A stretch of 64,000 nucleotides of DNA. It comes from Lycorma delicatula. Its lineage: Eukaryota; Arthropoda; Insecta; Hemiptera; Fulgoridae. The translations under genes and the position numbers were made by a program. The notes beneath the pieces are model-generated. The model ran no database searches. It was not told the origin of the DNA and saw only the letters and a list, made by a program, of their open reading frames with translations. Positions 28,301 to 41,400 of the stretch are shown here, in pieces. Numbering within the stretch: position 1 is the stretch's first letter; every line of letters begins with the position of its first letter. The DNA is taken from NCBI RefSeq assembly GCF_047948215.1, contig NC_134455.1:321896147-321960146 (forward strand), in the 5' to 3' direction.

Positions 28301-31300
28301 GAACTGAAAAGTTTTCTCCCAGATCTCAAGATGACACTCAGCAGGGTCCCGATACTGGAAATAAGAACTTACAGTACGTAGATGTATGTTCTGAATATCA
28401 ACTCTAACAACAACATGATGATTGGTAGAGAGCTGCTATAACAACACAACTTATTTCTCTTCTGCACAAAACAGTGGACATGCTGCTGTCAAAACCACAA
28501 TAAAAATCGCTTCCATCCCACAAAACCTGACAGGTCACCAGTTGTAATATACAGATACTGCAACAAAACAATATCTAGCTTAAAACGTAAGGCCACTTCA
28601 GCTAACTAGATTTGAACAATACAAGCACTCTGTGCATTCAACTGACTGAAGCTAATCATCAAGAGAATTAAAATATATCTCAACAGCTCTTAAATATGAT
28701 CCACACTCCTTGCCATCAATAGGTTGCTATGATCTTTCCACAACTTTTTTCAATTTATACAGGATGGAGAATCAGCCTTTCTGGAACAGTCCTCGTGCTT
28801 ATGTTCCTTCTCACAGCTGTGGGCACAGATAATGGGCAGATCTCAGAACTTAGCCCTGTGACCATACCGACAACACTTAAAATACACTGAACATCGAAAT
28901 ACCCCTTGACTTTGCAAAAAGCAAAATCGATGAACAGCCTCTCTTCAGCGAGGAAGGTCTTCAACAATGAAGGACCCACCTCAAACACCCCATGGTAGCA
29001 CTCAGCATTGCGCCTACTGATTTTAAGTAAAACCTGACTCAGACATAAATGCAGTCTCATCCAACTGGGTGTTCTGCTCTCTAATGATTGTCATCACCTC
29101 ATCCTTAGCTAGATGCCAGTCAGTATCATGAACTATAATTCTCAGACACCCCTTTCTTTTTGAATCGGCTCTCATGTCGCTTTTCTCGACCTTTAATGAG
29201 TCTGATATAATTTTGACTGTCTTGTTATCAGCCACCACAACAAGCCCCATCTTAGTTTCTCTTATGTTTTGAATTCTCAGATTCAACCTCTTTGATCAAA
29301 GAATGACTTGAAATCATCCCTCATCTCTTTACTTGTTTTGGTTTGTCCCTCTTCATATTAACGAACAGGACCTCCGGTGGCTTTCGAGACAAACTAGCCT
29401 CTGGCTTGTCATTGATAACTTCTGCATAATGTTTCTGCTGAGCCTTAGGAAGCTCAGTAACCAACACTTGTATCCTTCCAACCGTGCAGACATAAAAACC
29501 TTGAATTCTTTCAATTTTGACCTTAAAATAGTTTAGGCACTTCTGGGATTCTCCAGAAAGGCCATCAACTACTCAAACTGCATACTAAAAACCCTCATCA
29601 AAGGCATGGAGCTACAGGCTTAGCTTTTAATTTCAGAAAATCAGCCATAACATCTTCCTTTACCTGGATGGTAGTTCCTGCCTGACTTTCTTCATAACCA
29701 GAGGAGGCTGATGAATCATCAGTCCATACCTCAGCAACTTCAACAGCCCTAACCTGCTTGAGTTGCTTCTTAGATTTGCCTTCCAGCATTGCCACCTCAA
29801 CAAATGAAAATCTAAAGAAGCTCGCTATCTATCTATTAACTCATGGGCACACCCAAAAATGTGAAAACTACTCGCAGCAAGCTATGGATAGCTGGAGTCC
29901 TATAAATCCTCCTGTCATGCACCTCTTAGTTGCTGTTGGATTGGCTGCGCAAGAACTTGGCTGAGTAAGTATCACGCAATACCACAGATTATAGCATGCA
30001 CCCAAGGGTTGTAAGTAGACCAACAGTTGTTGCCACTCCTTCAGCACGCACCCTTCAGAACCTGAACAACAAATAACTTTGAAGGGCCCTCATTGAGGTA
30101 GGTGCACGTCCAAACCTAACCCAGTTGCTAATCAGTGGAGAATATCAAATGATGAGTCTTGTTCAGTTAGTGAAATACAGATGTCACAATACTTAAGGCT
30201 AACACAATGTTCAATACTAGTGGCAGTACTGATTTTGTATATGAGTGGTCTTCTCTTCCAGTTTTTCATTCTCTTTTCTTCATTTTTCCAACCTTTGATA
30301 GACCCAGCATGATGATTATTTCGTACTGTATCCATCAAAACCACATGGAAAATTCTGAAAAATAAAAAATTGAGTTCATTCTATTTAGTTAAAATATATT
30401 ACTAGTCAAATCATGTATTAAAATTAAACATTAAATATACCTTCAGTCAAATGATTGCCGCCACTTTCTTCCTATAAAATGAACATCACCTCTTAAACCC
30501 CAATGGTCCAAGATAAATTAAAATTAACATCTACTGAATGCGCTTTGAACAAGCTTGCCCTGTTGCCGAGATTTAAAGATTTCATTCAATAAGTTGATTA
30601 CCCCTCACATTAGAAGATGTCGATCTCAATCGGCTGAAGGTGCCGTGCTTCGAACAGGCTCGCTAACCCCACCCAATTCTGACACGATGTTTTGAAATTT
30701 TGCAAACTTTTTATCACATGGTCGGTACGTGGTGTTCACATAATTTTTTTATGACCTTTGATCTGGTTTTTTTTTTGTTTGTGAAAAAGTCAGCAATTTT
30801 TAATCATGTGATCACTTTGGTGTCCAAAATCCAACATCTTTTCAGAAATGGCATTTTTGTACTACTTTTGTGCCATAATACAAGTTTTTGAAACAATACT
30901 TGAACAAAAAAGATGTCATTTTGTTTTTAATAAAAATGCTTCACATTTTATGTTTAAAAAACTAATTTAATAAAACTTGTAATTACAAAGATATTTATAA
31001 CCGTATTTATTTGCAAATATTGACATTAACTTGAATAACAAAATTATAAATGCAACTCCATTCTTGAGAGATAAATCTTTATTTAAAACCACAAAAGATA
31101 GATAGTTAACAAACTGAAATGGGATGTACTATTTGTTCTGTTCATTTATTTTGATATACTAAATTAGTTGATGAAGTTTGTATACTACCTCCCCAGACAT
31201 TCTATGTGTGCATATTGTAACATTAATTTATTGTAGCAGTTCAAAGTTAACATAACTCAAATTTTACAGGTTGTACCTATGTCACAGAGAAGTGGTGTAA

Positions 31301-34300
31301 TTGAATGGTGTTTAAATGCACAAGAAGTTGGTCAATATCTAGTGGGTAGAAATAAAAAGGATGGTGCTCATTACCACTATCGACCAAATGATACACATCC
31401 AAGTATTTGTCGACAATATATGGTAAATAATAACTGTTTTTACATTACTGTTGTGAAGATATTTTTCTATATTAAAACATAATATGAATATTAACAATAA
31501 GTGTCTGCTTATCCAGCAATATCGTATGTGCCCAACATCTATATGTAGCACATCATTTTGTTTTAGTCACATTAAATTAAATTAGCAGCAATTTTTGTTC
31601 AAATAAAACAGGTTTAATTAAACCTTATTAGTCTTACAGATTTACTTGCAAACATTAATAAATGCACATCTCGATTCCCCCCCGAGGGGAGAAGATCCCA
31701 CCTCGTAGCGTGTCCGGTCGCTACACCACCCCCTCCGTTCCTAGCCCGTAGTGGCTTTAACGGAGGACATCTTCTCGCCCTCAAACTGATTGCGCACCAC
31801 AGCTTTCCCTTCAGGCCCCGAAGAGATGCCACTGAAGCAGATGCCCCAAGGGACATCTGCTTCGGTCTGCCCGAGAGAAGAGAACGAACGCCTACTCCCA
31901 CACATCTCCATCGCGGAGTCCCGCGTTACATTCACCATCTTCATAACCGCCGTCGTAACACCACTGCCTACCACCGAAGCGGCACACAGCCACGTCCGGC
32001 CGACAGTGTCGTATGCTCACAAAACGCCCCCGTCGGAGCGCGACCGCACCCCCTGGGACAAGGAGAACCATGCCCGTTGGCAGCGGCCGCAACTCCGCGC
32101 CGACACCTTTATTCCAACTCAAAATAACACCTCTTAGATCTAACCGAGGCACGCTACCTTAAGCGCCTACCTTCGGCCAGTCAACTGCCCAGGCGGTCCC
32201 TAGCCACCCAGGTTCCTATCACCTACTAAATCCCTTCGGCAGTCCTGCTCAGGGCGAGGAAGCGAAGGAAGCCAGCAACTATTGACCATTCTCTACGAGT
32301 CCTCCAATTGACTCGTAGATCCAAAACGGAGTTTATTCTCTCGAGTTCCCTAGTAACTCTAGTATGCTCAGCTTCATACCTGAGACATATGTGTAGGACA
32401 TGTTCCATGGAGTCATCGACCCTACAGTTCGGACAGAAGCCGGAATCGACCAACCTAAACCTAGCCAATTTATCCCTAAAGGCACTATGTCCGGAGAGAA
32501 AATGCGTCCTGTTCCAATTGGGGGATACCCAGCTAACCGCTCACAATTCTCTAACATTGGGAAATATACCATGCGTATAACGACCTGTTGAAGAATCGTT
32601 CCACCTATCTTGCCAAGAGTCAAAACCTTAGTCTTCGATCTCATGCATACGCCCTGAAGTAAGAAGGCCTTCCTTCTTTGCAACATACCGCTGGCTACGT
32701 TCTGTAGCCGAAATATCCAAAGGTTTGATGCCTGCGATCACAGTTACTGCCTCTCGCGAGACAGTCCTATAACAGCTGACAACCGCTAATAAAAGAAGAC
32801 GATGGGCTCTTAATAGAATATCCCTATAACATTGGTACCGCATACGATGAGCCCAGACTGGCGCAGCGTACAACATGATGGCCTCGCAAACACCTTTGTA
32901 AAGAATCCGCATGGTACAGAAATTCAACCTCCAATCAGGATGGACTACTCTACGGACGCGGAAGAAAGCATCAACTGCCTTCTTCGCCACATACTGCAAG
33001 TGCTCCTTGAAGAGAAGCCTCTCATCAAGGATAACACCCAGATACTTTTGAAGAGTGACATACCTAATTGAACGGCCGTCCATCACAACCCGCAGGTGCC
33101 GAGTTGCAGCTAGCCGGCCCTTCAAAAACATCATAGTGGTTTTCTCCGCACTGAAAACCATCTTATGCTGAATACTCCACAACCGCAATACCCTACATGC
33201 CTGTGCCGCTCTAAGCTCAATCTCAGCATGCAAACTGCCCTCGACCAGCAGCAGCGCATCGTCGGCATAAGCCACGATGCGACAGCCACCGGGTAAACGC
33301 AGCCGCTTGAGAGAGTCGAATTCGATGGTCCAGACGAGTGGACCTAATACACTGCCCTGTGGACATCCTTTAGACAGGGTCTTTCCTACTTGCAAACTGC
33401 CGTCACGAAGGACAACAGTTCTATCGCTGAAGTAACTTGAGAGAGTGCTAATCTCATTCCGCGTGCAACCACGCTTCTGCAATTGAAACAAGGCTGAGGG
33501 CCACCACAAGTTATTAAATGCCCCGGATATGTCCAAGAAGACACAGAGTTCATATTTGCACTCGTAAATAAATGCACAATTAATAAATTGATTGGTATAG
33601 TGAGTGAACTTTGTATCAAATAAAATATATGAATTGTTTAAAACAACATATTTTACAGTTTGTCCAAGCCAAATTGGCGTATATCTGATGAATAGCATAG
33701 CTGTATATTTTGCTGCCTAACAAGCATGGGTTTATAATACTACCTGATTAAAGACAATACGTATATATTATGACTATTATTTATTCTAATTATGAACAAA
33801 TTCACGTATTATAATTATTAGTTACTTATTTAATTCTGAGTTTATACATTATTAAATAAATAATTTATGTCTTTATTATATACTGAAATAGATATGTTGT
33901 ACAATATTATGCAGACTAATCGGCTGTTACAGATTATTATTTAGGACTAAATGTATTTATTTATAGTTTTATAATTATATAAAATATCCAAGCCAAACAT
34001 GCACAAGATTGATGTCTACTGTATATGCTATGCTCTTTGCACTTTGTTCAGGGATTGGCAAACAGCCATACGCTAGCCTAGGCTATGAGTCATATGTAAG
34101 AAAAATCCCTTTATTCAGGTTTGTGTAAATAATAATTGATGTGTCATTCTAATAATTCAAATGAGTAGGCTGCCAGCCCACAAGGCTTTTGTGATGGAGC
34201 ATTTTTGGATGGTCCTTGACGTGATGCATACTCCACAGGTGCTCTTTCCCAAATACATGGAAAAAAGCCCGGCTACTGTTGATGTTCTCAAATATGGACC

Positions 34301-37300
34301 AATAAATTTGTTGGATGTCATGGGGAAACTATTAGAGAGGCTAGTGGTAGAATGAGTAAAGGCTGAAGACAGTGCGGCTGGTAATTTCTTCCCCAACCAG
34401 TTTGGGTTCGTGAGGGGGAGATCAACTATGGACGCTGTAAGGCATATCCTAGAGTAGGCCAGGGATCATACCAGTGGAATGATGAGGATGAGGAAGTTTC
34501 CCCTGATTGTGCTTTGGATGTCAGGAAAGCTTTCAATTCCTTACAGTGACCAGTAGTAATTGATGCACTCTGAAGAAAAGATATTAGTGAGTGTTTGATC
34601 CCCATAATAAATAATTATTTACATGATCATCATATGACTGTCCTGACAGAGGAAGGGCAGGAGGACTTTGAGGTGTATGGGAAGGTTTTACAGAGCTCAG
34701 TCCTGGGTCTACTTTTGCAGAACCTCATATGGGAGCCTACTTGAACTTGAGTCAGAGGGAGATGCACATATCATTGTATATCCCAATGACATAGCGGTGC
34801 TAGTCTTGGGCAGCAGAGAAGATGAGGTAGAGGAGGTAGCTACACATGCAATAGAGTAAGTAAGCGCCTGGCTCACTGAAATAAAAATGAGTCTGGCTCC
34901 ATATAAGACTGCATGTCGTGATGATGGGCCGCATGAAGCTCTGGGATATAGAGATTGAGGTCAATGGAGTCAGGGTCGCTATCTTGGGGTGCATTAAGAA
35001 ACCAACGTGTGCCTTGAAAGAAGCAGACACTTCAATGCTCACTTGAATAAGAACATTAAGAAAGCCGAGGGAGTTATGAGCAATCTACTTAACGTTATGA
35101 GAACCAGACAGGGCCCATGGCCTAAGATTAGACGAATAATCTTATTTAATTACACGGCAGGCGAAGCTGCAGTTAGAATATTTGTTAGTGACCCCAAAAG
35201 TCTCAAAAAGAACAGTTTAATGAATTACAGGTGAAATAGCTTCGAAAAAAAATTCATTTCTCCTCGCAAAGGAATGGGGTGCTCATGTTTGCACCTTACT
35301 CTTTATGCCATTCATCATGCATATGAAAAAATTGGCAGAAACATTAAATCTTTAAATTTGAAGCTATGACTTTCACATAATCTTACATATCACCATCAAA
35401 GTAAGTTGTCAAATTCATTGAGATAGTTCTAAAATTATTTTTTACCTTTTAGTGTGTTTAAGAATGGTGTTTTAACAATTTTTTTTTACAAATTTTTTGC
35501 AAGAATGGTTTTTAAAAACATTTTTTATATGTTTTTTATTTTCTACTTTTTAGTCTTTATAAATTTATACTTTACAACTGCGCTAGCACACAGGTTTGAG
35601 CGTATTTAGCGAAAGATTGCACTGATAAACATAATTTTTGTTCCTAACATGCAATACATGATTTTAATCTGTTTTTTGATGCTGAAAACGAATATGAACC
35701 CAAAATCATTTATATCACCCACCATCTTTGAAAATTTTTAAATTTTAATTAAGGATATTTTTTCATTTTTCAACATATAGTTAGTATTTTAAGCTCCTAT
35801 ATTGTATTTTGTTAGCTCATTTTTTATTGTTTAACTTTGTTAACATAATTTGTAAGCTATAAATAAACAATACTGGACAAAGAATTAAATCATATCATAG
35901 TCCCATACTATGACATCATATCTAATACTGAAGAGTGAGCCCTCATGGACAAGATTAATTATGTCTGCGCAGGTCAAAACGTGTAAACAAAGCTGTATTG
36001 TTTATATTAAGCACTGGATTTAGGAATGAATTAATTTTGTTCAGCCTTATTGCTGTCTTAAGTTTGTTAACAGTGCAGTGTCATAATGCTTCGAAATTGT
36101 GTAAATGATGTGGATGCCTTTTGTTATGTATGTGGAGAGTTTATCGTAAAATCAAATAGAAAAAACATTACACCTTCAATTAAAAAAGCATATCATTTGT
36201 ACTTTCAGTGTAAAATTGGTGATCAGGATAAAACATGAGCTTCTTGTATAGTATGCACTAATTGTTCTGTATATTTGAGAATGGCTGAAAGGTACATGGA
36301 AGGCTTTGCTATCTTGCCATCTTGTCTGGAATTTCTAAAAAATGTCAACATATTGTAAAATATCCTTCCATTGCAATCTGCAATCAGGCCTGAACCTCAC
36401 AGTGAAGTTATTCCAGTACCTGAGCTACCTGTGAATGTGTTTCGAAAGCAGTGATGAAGAATCAGGCAGTACTGAAGAAGACAATAATGATTTTGATTTT
36501 GAATTATATTCCAATAAGCCACATCTTAAATGACTTGGTTAGGGATTTAAATTTATCAAAAAATCTAGCTGAACTGTTACGATCAAGACTGCAAGGTTGG
36601 AATTTACTTCAAAAAAATACAAAAATTTCAAGCTTTCAAAGCTGACAAAAAGAACTTTCTCAGCACTTTATTGATGAAAATAATTTGGTTTATTGCACAA
36701 ATACTGATGAGCTAATGTTGCACATAAGACAAGTTCATAAACCTGGGGACTGGTGCCTTTTCACAGATTTATCCAAGTGTATTTTAAAAGTGATTCTACT
36801 CCACAATGGTAACAAATATCCTTCGATATCAATCGCCTTTGGTATTAATTTAAAAGAGACATATGATGTGAAGAAAGACATTCTTGAAAAATAAATTATA
36901 AAAAGCATAGCTGAAACATATGTGGTGATTTGAAAATTATAGCAATTTTGTTAGGCATGCAGTTAGGCTACACTAAGTACATTTGTTTTCTTTGCAAATG
37001 AGACAGCCGAGCTAGGGATAAACAGTATGTTACCAAAGAGTGGAAGAAACAAGACAACTTAACTCCAAATAGGAAAAATATTCATGAGCTCTTTTACCCC
37101 CTCTCCGTATCAAGCTAGGACTAATGAAAAATTTTGTAAAAGCAGTGAAGAAGAATAGTCCCAGATTTTAGTACATTAGGCAGAAATTTCCGAATGTAAG
37201 TAAAGGAAAAATTAAAGAAGGAATATTTGTTGGTCCTCAGATAAAAGTTGGTCAAAGATGATGTATTCAACTCAGTGTTAAATAATGTAGAAAGTGCAAC

Positions 37301-38417
37301 TTGAGCTTCATTTAAAGATGTTTGCAAAAATTTTCTTGGCAAAGAAAATTCTGACAATTACCACATATTGTTCATCGACTTCTTACTTCATACAGAACTA
37401 TGTTATGTAATATGTCTGAAAATACATTTCCTCCACTCGCATCTGGATTTTTTCCCAGACAACTTCAGAGACTTAAGTAATGAACACTGTGAACGTTTCC
37501 ACCAAGACATTTCGGTTATGGAAAGCCACTATAAAGGAAGATGGAATACTAACATGCTAGCCAATTACTGTTGGACATTAATTCGGGATGTGCCTGAGGC
37601 TATTTATAAAAGAAAAGCATCAGCAAAATCATTCTAATGCAGATATGGCCATGCAAAATTATAAATTTCACAGATTTTAACTATATTTTCCCTTAATTTT
37701 TTTTGTAGTTAATTTATTTAAACTAAGGGTGATAGAAAAATTGTGTTTACAGATCTGTAATGTATGTAAAAACACAATTCAAGAAATGGTATCACACTTA
37801 GAGAAACATTAAAAACATTTTTTTTGTCTGTCAGTGTCGGATCAGTATGTTTTACAGAGGGTGAGTGCAATCAAAACCTAGGGCTAAACGATTTAATTTG
37901 CGGATAACCAAGATCCGGTCTATCAAGAGTGTACCCAGTGGGTTAAACAGTTAGTGCTTGTTTGATACATACGTCGTTTGAATCATGAAAATCAGATACT
38001 CTAATATATATGTCGCTTAAAATTTCTTTCAATAAGAAAATATGCATGTAAACGAGGCTGCATAAATTCAAGGGTTTTTTTTTTACTTAGTGACTTGAAA
38101 AATCTTACTAAAATGTATTGTCATCAGGAGTAAACCGAATGCAAAATTTCAGAGCGAATGGATAAGCTGAAGTGCTTCAAAATTTGACCGAAAGGTTCCA
38201 TACCATGAATCTCGCATACATAGTCCAAGAGCGAGTTAATATAAGAGTGGTCAAAATAAGTTTGCTAAGTATTTGTGTCTTGTTTTATTCGGTTTATGAA
38301 TTTATTTTTATTTTTTTTGTATAAATATAAAACTAAAAATAATTTTAAAATTTATGAAGTGAACTTGTAAATTAGTATAAAAAATTAATTAAATTAAAAA
38401 ATTACTATAAAATTAAA

Positions 38418-38448
<31 letters not shown>

Positions 38449-41400
38449 TACTGTAAAATTTATTATACCATATATATAATGTCTTCCATGAGTAGCATAC
38501 TATAGCTCCGCACTAGATAGGCAACCATTGCCTAGTTAAGATCTGTGTCAATTCGGTTTGGACAAACTATATTACTCATTACCTAACTGAAATATATAAA
38601 TTGTTAGATCAGGTATACTTACTGTTGAAGTTAAAAAAAGATTGTACTCATATAAAGCAGTAATATTTTATATTTTTGAACATATTTAGTACATCAATGA
38701 AAATTGCTTTTTTTTTAGTTTGTATATTTCTTAAACTATTTTTTTTAATTACATGAATTACGTTTTTATTTGCTTTTTTAGTCTAGTGTTGCAGCAAAAC
38801 CAAAAGAAGTGAAACTTCAGAAATTCAATGAGATATGTCAAATGATTTTTCCTGTAATGCATCACTACTTTACTGAAAACTATTTTACTCCTGGAGAATG
38901 GTTTGAAAAACGTCTTGCTTATACTCATAGGTCAGTTTATGGTACTTTATAAATAATTTAAAACCCTCAAATGTAGTTATCAAATTTTCAAGTAATGACA
39001 GTGTCTGTGGGATAAGAAAAGGGATAAAAATATAACTCAGGATTATGAAAATTAACATAGTTTACCAATTACAACTTATTAGTCTAAACTATACTAGGAA
39101 TTTTTTATCAATGTTTAGAAATTCTAAGTTTTTCATACCTTCCGATTTTTGTGCCCTTTCTAGTGTTGAAAATGTTCATGTTGTGAGTTTTTCTTGTGAG
39201 TGTAAAGCACTCAGTGTGAGTGCTTGTGAGTGTTTTTGTTCTTGATTTTCTTGTTTAATTTTATCTTATCTGTGTGGTGTCTTCTGATGTAATGCCAATT
39301 TCCTTCAGGTCTTCTCTAATTTCTCTGATCCAGTTATCAGCATCCTGTCGTGGTGTTATTTGAGTTGAGATTATACTGTACTAGCTGTTTCAGAAGTCTT
39401 GAATTTTGCATCCTCATGACATGTCCAAAGAATCCTAGTCTCCTCTTACGTATTTTATCAGTGATGGGTTCTAATTCTTTGTACATGACTTTGTTGGGCA
39501 CAGTTCACTACTGTCCATATTTCTGGTACTTTTCATTGATGCAGGTTCTTCAATTTTCTGGAGTCTGTCTGTCTTTGATTGTTCGTTCAGGTGGAAGTGT
39601 TTCTGCTGCATAAGTGACTTCTGGTTTAATATCTTTGTTTTATTGTGTTTTTTTGTGTTTATTGATAGGAATTTTTTATTGTAAGTATACCAGGTTAATT
39701 TTTAAGCTTTAGCTAGTTTGTTTCTTATTTGGATTGATATTTTTTCATGTAGGTTGTTTGTTATTATTTCTCTGAAGTTTTAAAATTGGTTACTATTCTG
39801 ATTTTATTACCGTTTATGTTTACTTATTTTAAACAAAATAACGTTTTTTGGGGGGCATAATTTCTGTCTTTATGAGTGATATTTTGAGGCCAATTTTATT
39901 TGCAATGATTTGACGTTCTAATAATTGTGATTTAGCTTTGTCGATGTTATTTGCTAGCAGTGACAAGTCATTAGCAAAACCAAGACTGTTTGTTTTGCTT
40001 TTCCGGCCTATTTTTACTTTCGGGGGCATTTTTTGATCCCTCATTTTCCCTCATTACAGTCTCTAGAGCACAGTTGAATAATAGCAGTGAGAACCTTGGC
40101 ACAGTCCTGTTTTGATCTCAGATGCTTCCAAGAAATCGCCTCTGAATTTTACCTTTGACAGTGTTTGTGAGGATCAGTTTTATCATGTTTATTAATTTGG
40201 TATGTAGCCAAGGTGTCTTAGAATTTTTTGTAAGGATTCTCTGTGAATGCAGTCATAAGCCTTCTTGAAATTTATAAATGTTATCATCATATCTGTGTTT
40301 CTTTTTCTGTTGTAATAAATTATTAGTTTGTGATTCATGATCTGGTCTGGGCAGCTCCTCTAGGGTCTGAAACCTTTCTTGTATTCTCCTAGTTCTTTCT
40401 AGAGTTGTGAACCAATCCTGTTGAGGATGATTCTTGAAATAAATTTGTATGGTATGTCTAGGATTAACATTCCCCTGTAATTGTTAGGATCTGCTTTGTC
40501 TCTTTTTTGTGTAGTGGGTGGGTGAGGGCTGTCATCCAGTGTTCTGGTAGTTCTTCTTTGATCCAGATGTTGACAAGCTGTTGATGAAGGCAATTTTAGT
40601 TTATCTTCCTGCATGTTCCCAGATCTCTACCGAAGGCTGATCTTCTCAAGTCATAAGCAACAATAAGTTGTTGACTTAATGGAGAATAACCAACAAATCG
40701 TAAGATTCACCAATGACTTTGTGCAGTTTGTTAAAGATTTAACAGAATTGCAAATATTCATGAATGATCTTTTTGTAATTTGAAAGAGGTTGGCCTTCAG
40801 TTTAATTCTTCAAAAACAATGATAATATGTAATCATTGTATAACATCTGAAAGAATTACAGTGGAGGACAACAAATTGAAAAATATACCTATTTGGGACA
40901 ACTCATCATTGTGAATAACTCATTACTTTCACAAGTCCTATGATGTATAAAACTGGGATGCAGAGAATTTGGAATTAACTGAATGATGTTCAAGTCCATT
41001 AAGCAAAACAGTAAAGAAAAGATTAAGATTAGCATGAGGAATGGAAAGATATATTCTGGAACTGATTAGGTAGAAATACAGCAGTCAGTATTAGATCTAT
41101 TATAAAAATAACGGATATGGTGAGATGTATAAAACATCTTAAGGGGCAATGGGCAGAGCACATTCTAAGGAGAAAGGTAACCATTGGACAGACTTGGTGC
41201 TGGGACTGGTCTCTGAGTTACTTAACTCAACCAAGAGGAAGACCTGCATGGGATAAAGAAATCAAAGGGACTGCCAGAATCAATTAGAAGTAGAGGGCTC
41301 GAGACAGAGAGGAATGTAAGAAACTGGAGGCGGACTTTGTCACAGAGTGGTTAGCAAGAATAACCAAATGAAGTTACATCCACAACGGATTGATATAGCT

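Larger units (their letters stand above)
19690..30100 (-). mobile_element. Old R1-like LINE, interrupted by an I-like LINE (ends approximate)
   Basis: Non-LTR retrotransposon read on the - strand. ORF1 (29795 to about 28730) ends in zinc-knuckle remains ([25 protein letters not shown]). ORF2 begins near 28660 with an endonuclease ([32 protein letters not shown]). RT pieces follow: [14 protein letters not shown] (27310), [20 protein letters not shown] (26790), [20 protein letters not shown] (26370), and C-terminal [10 protein letters not shown] (25890). Its 3' UTR begins near 25720 and continues at 19860 and below; the 19875-25667 insertion splits it. Frames are heavily broken. It is related to the younger copy at 31669-33566, both in RT and in the UTR words ACC-GGTGG-T-GGGACC. 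End points are not fixed. Confidence 0.8.
31669..33566 (-). mobile_element. Young, 5'-truncated R1-like LINE
   Basis: GC-rich insertion in the ATM intron 31423-38781, flanked by a 12-bp duplication. On the - strand it opens inside the RT domain ([20 protein letters not shown], first catalytic Asp), so the 5' two thirds were lost at insertion. About 560 bases of GC-rich 3' UTR (31669-32225) follow the coding part. The RT frame, 33566 down to 32628, is open. It is related to the decayed R1-like copy at 19.7-30.1 kb, but looks far better preserved. No poly-A tail is seen at its 3' end. Confidence 0.88.

Noticed and set aside
31614..32152. Several overlapping GC-rich open frames on both strands
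   Set aside because: They lie in the 3' UTR of the R1-like LINE. Open frames arise there because GC-rich DNA has few stops; none matches a protein I know.
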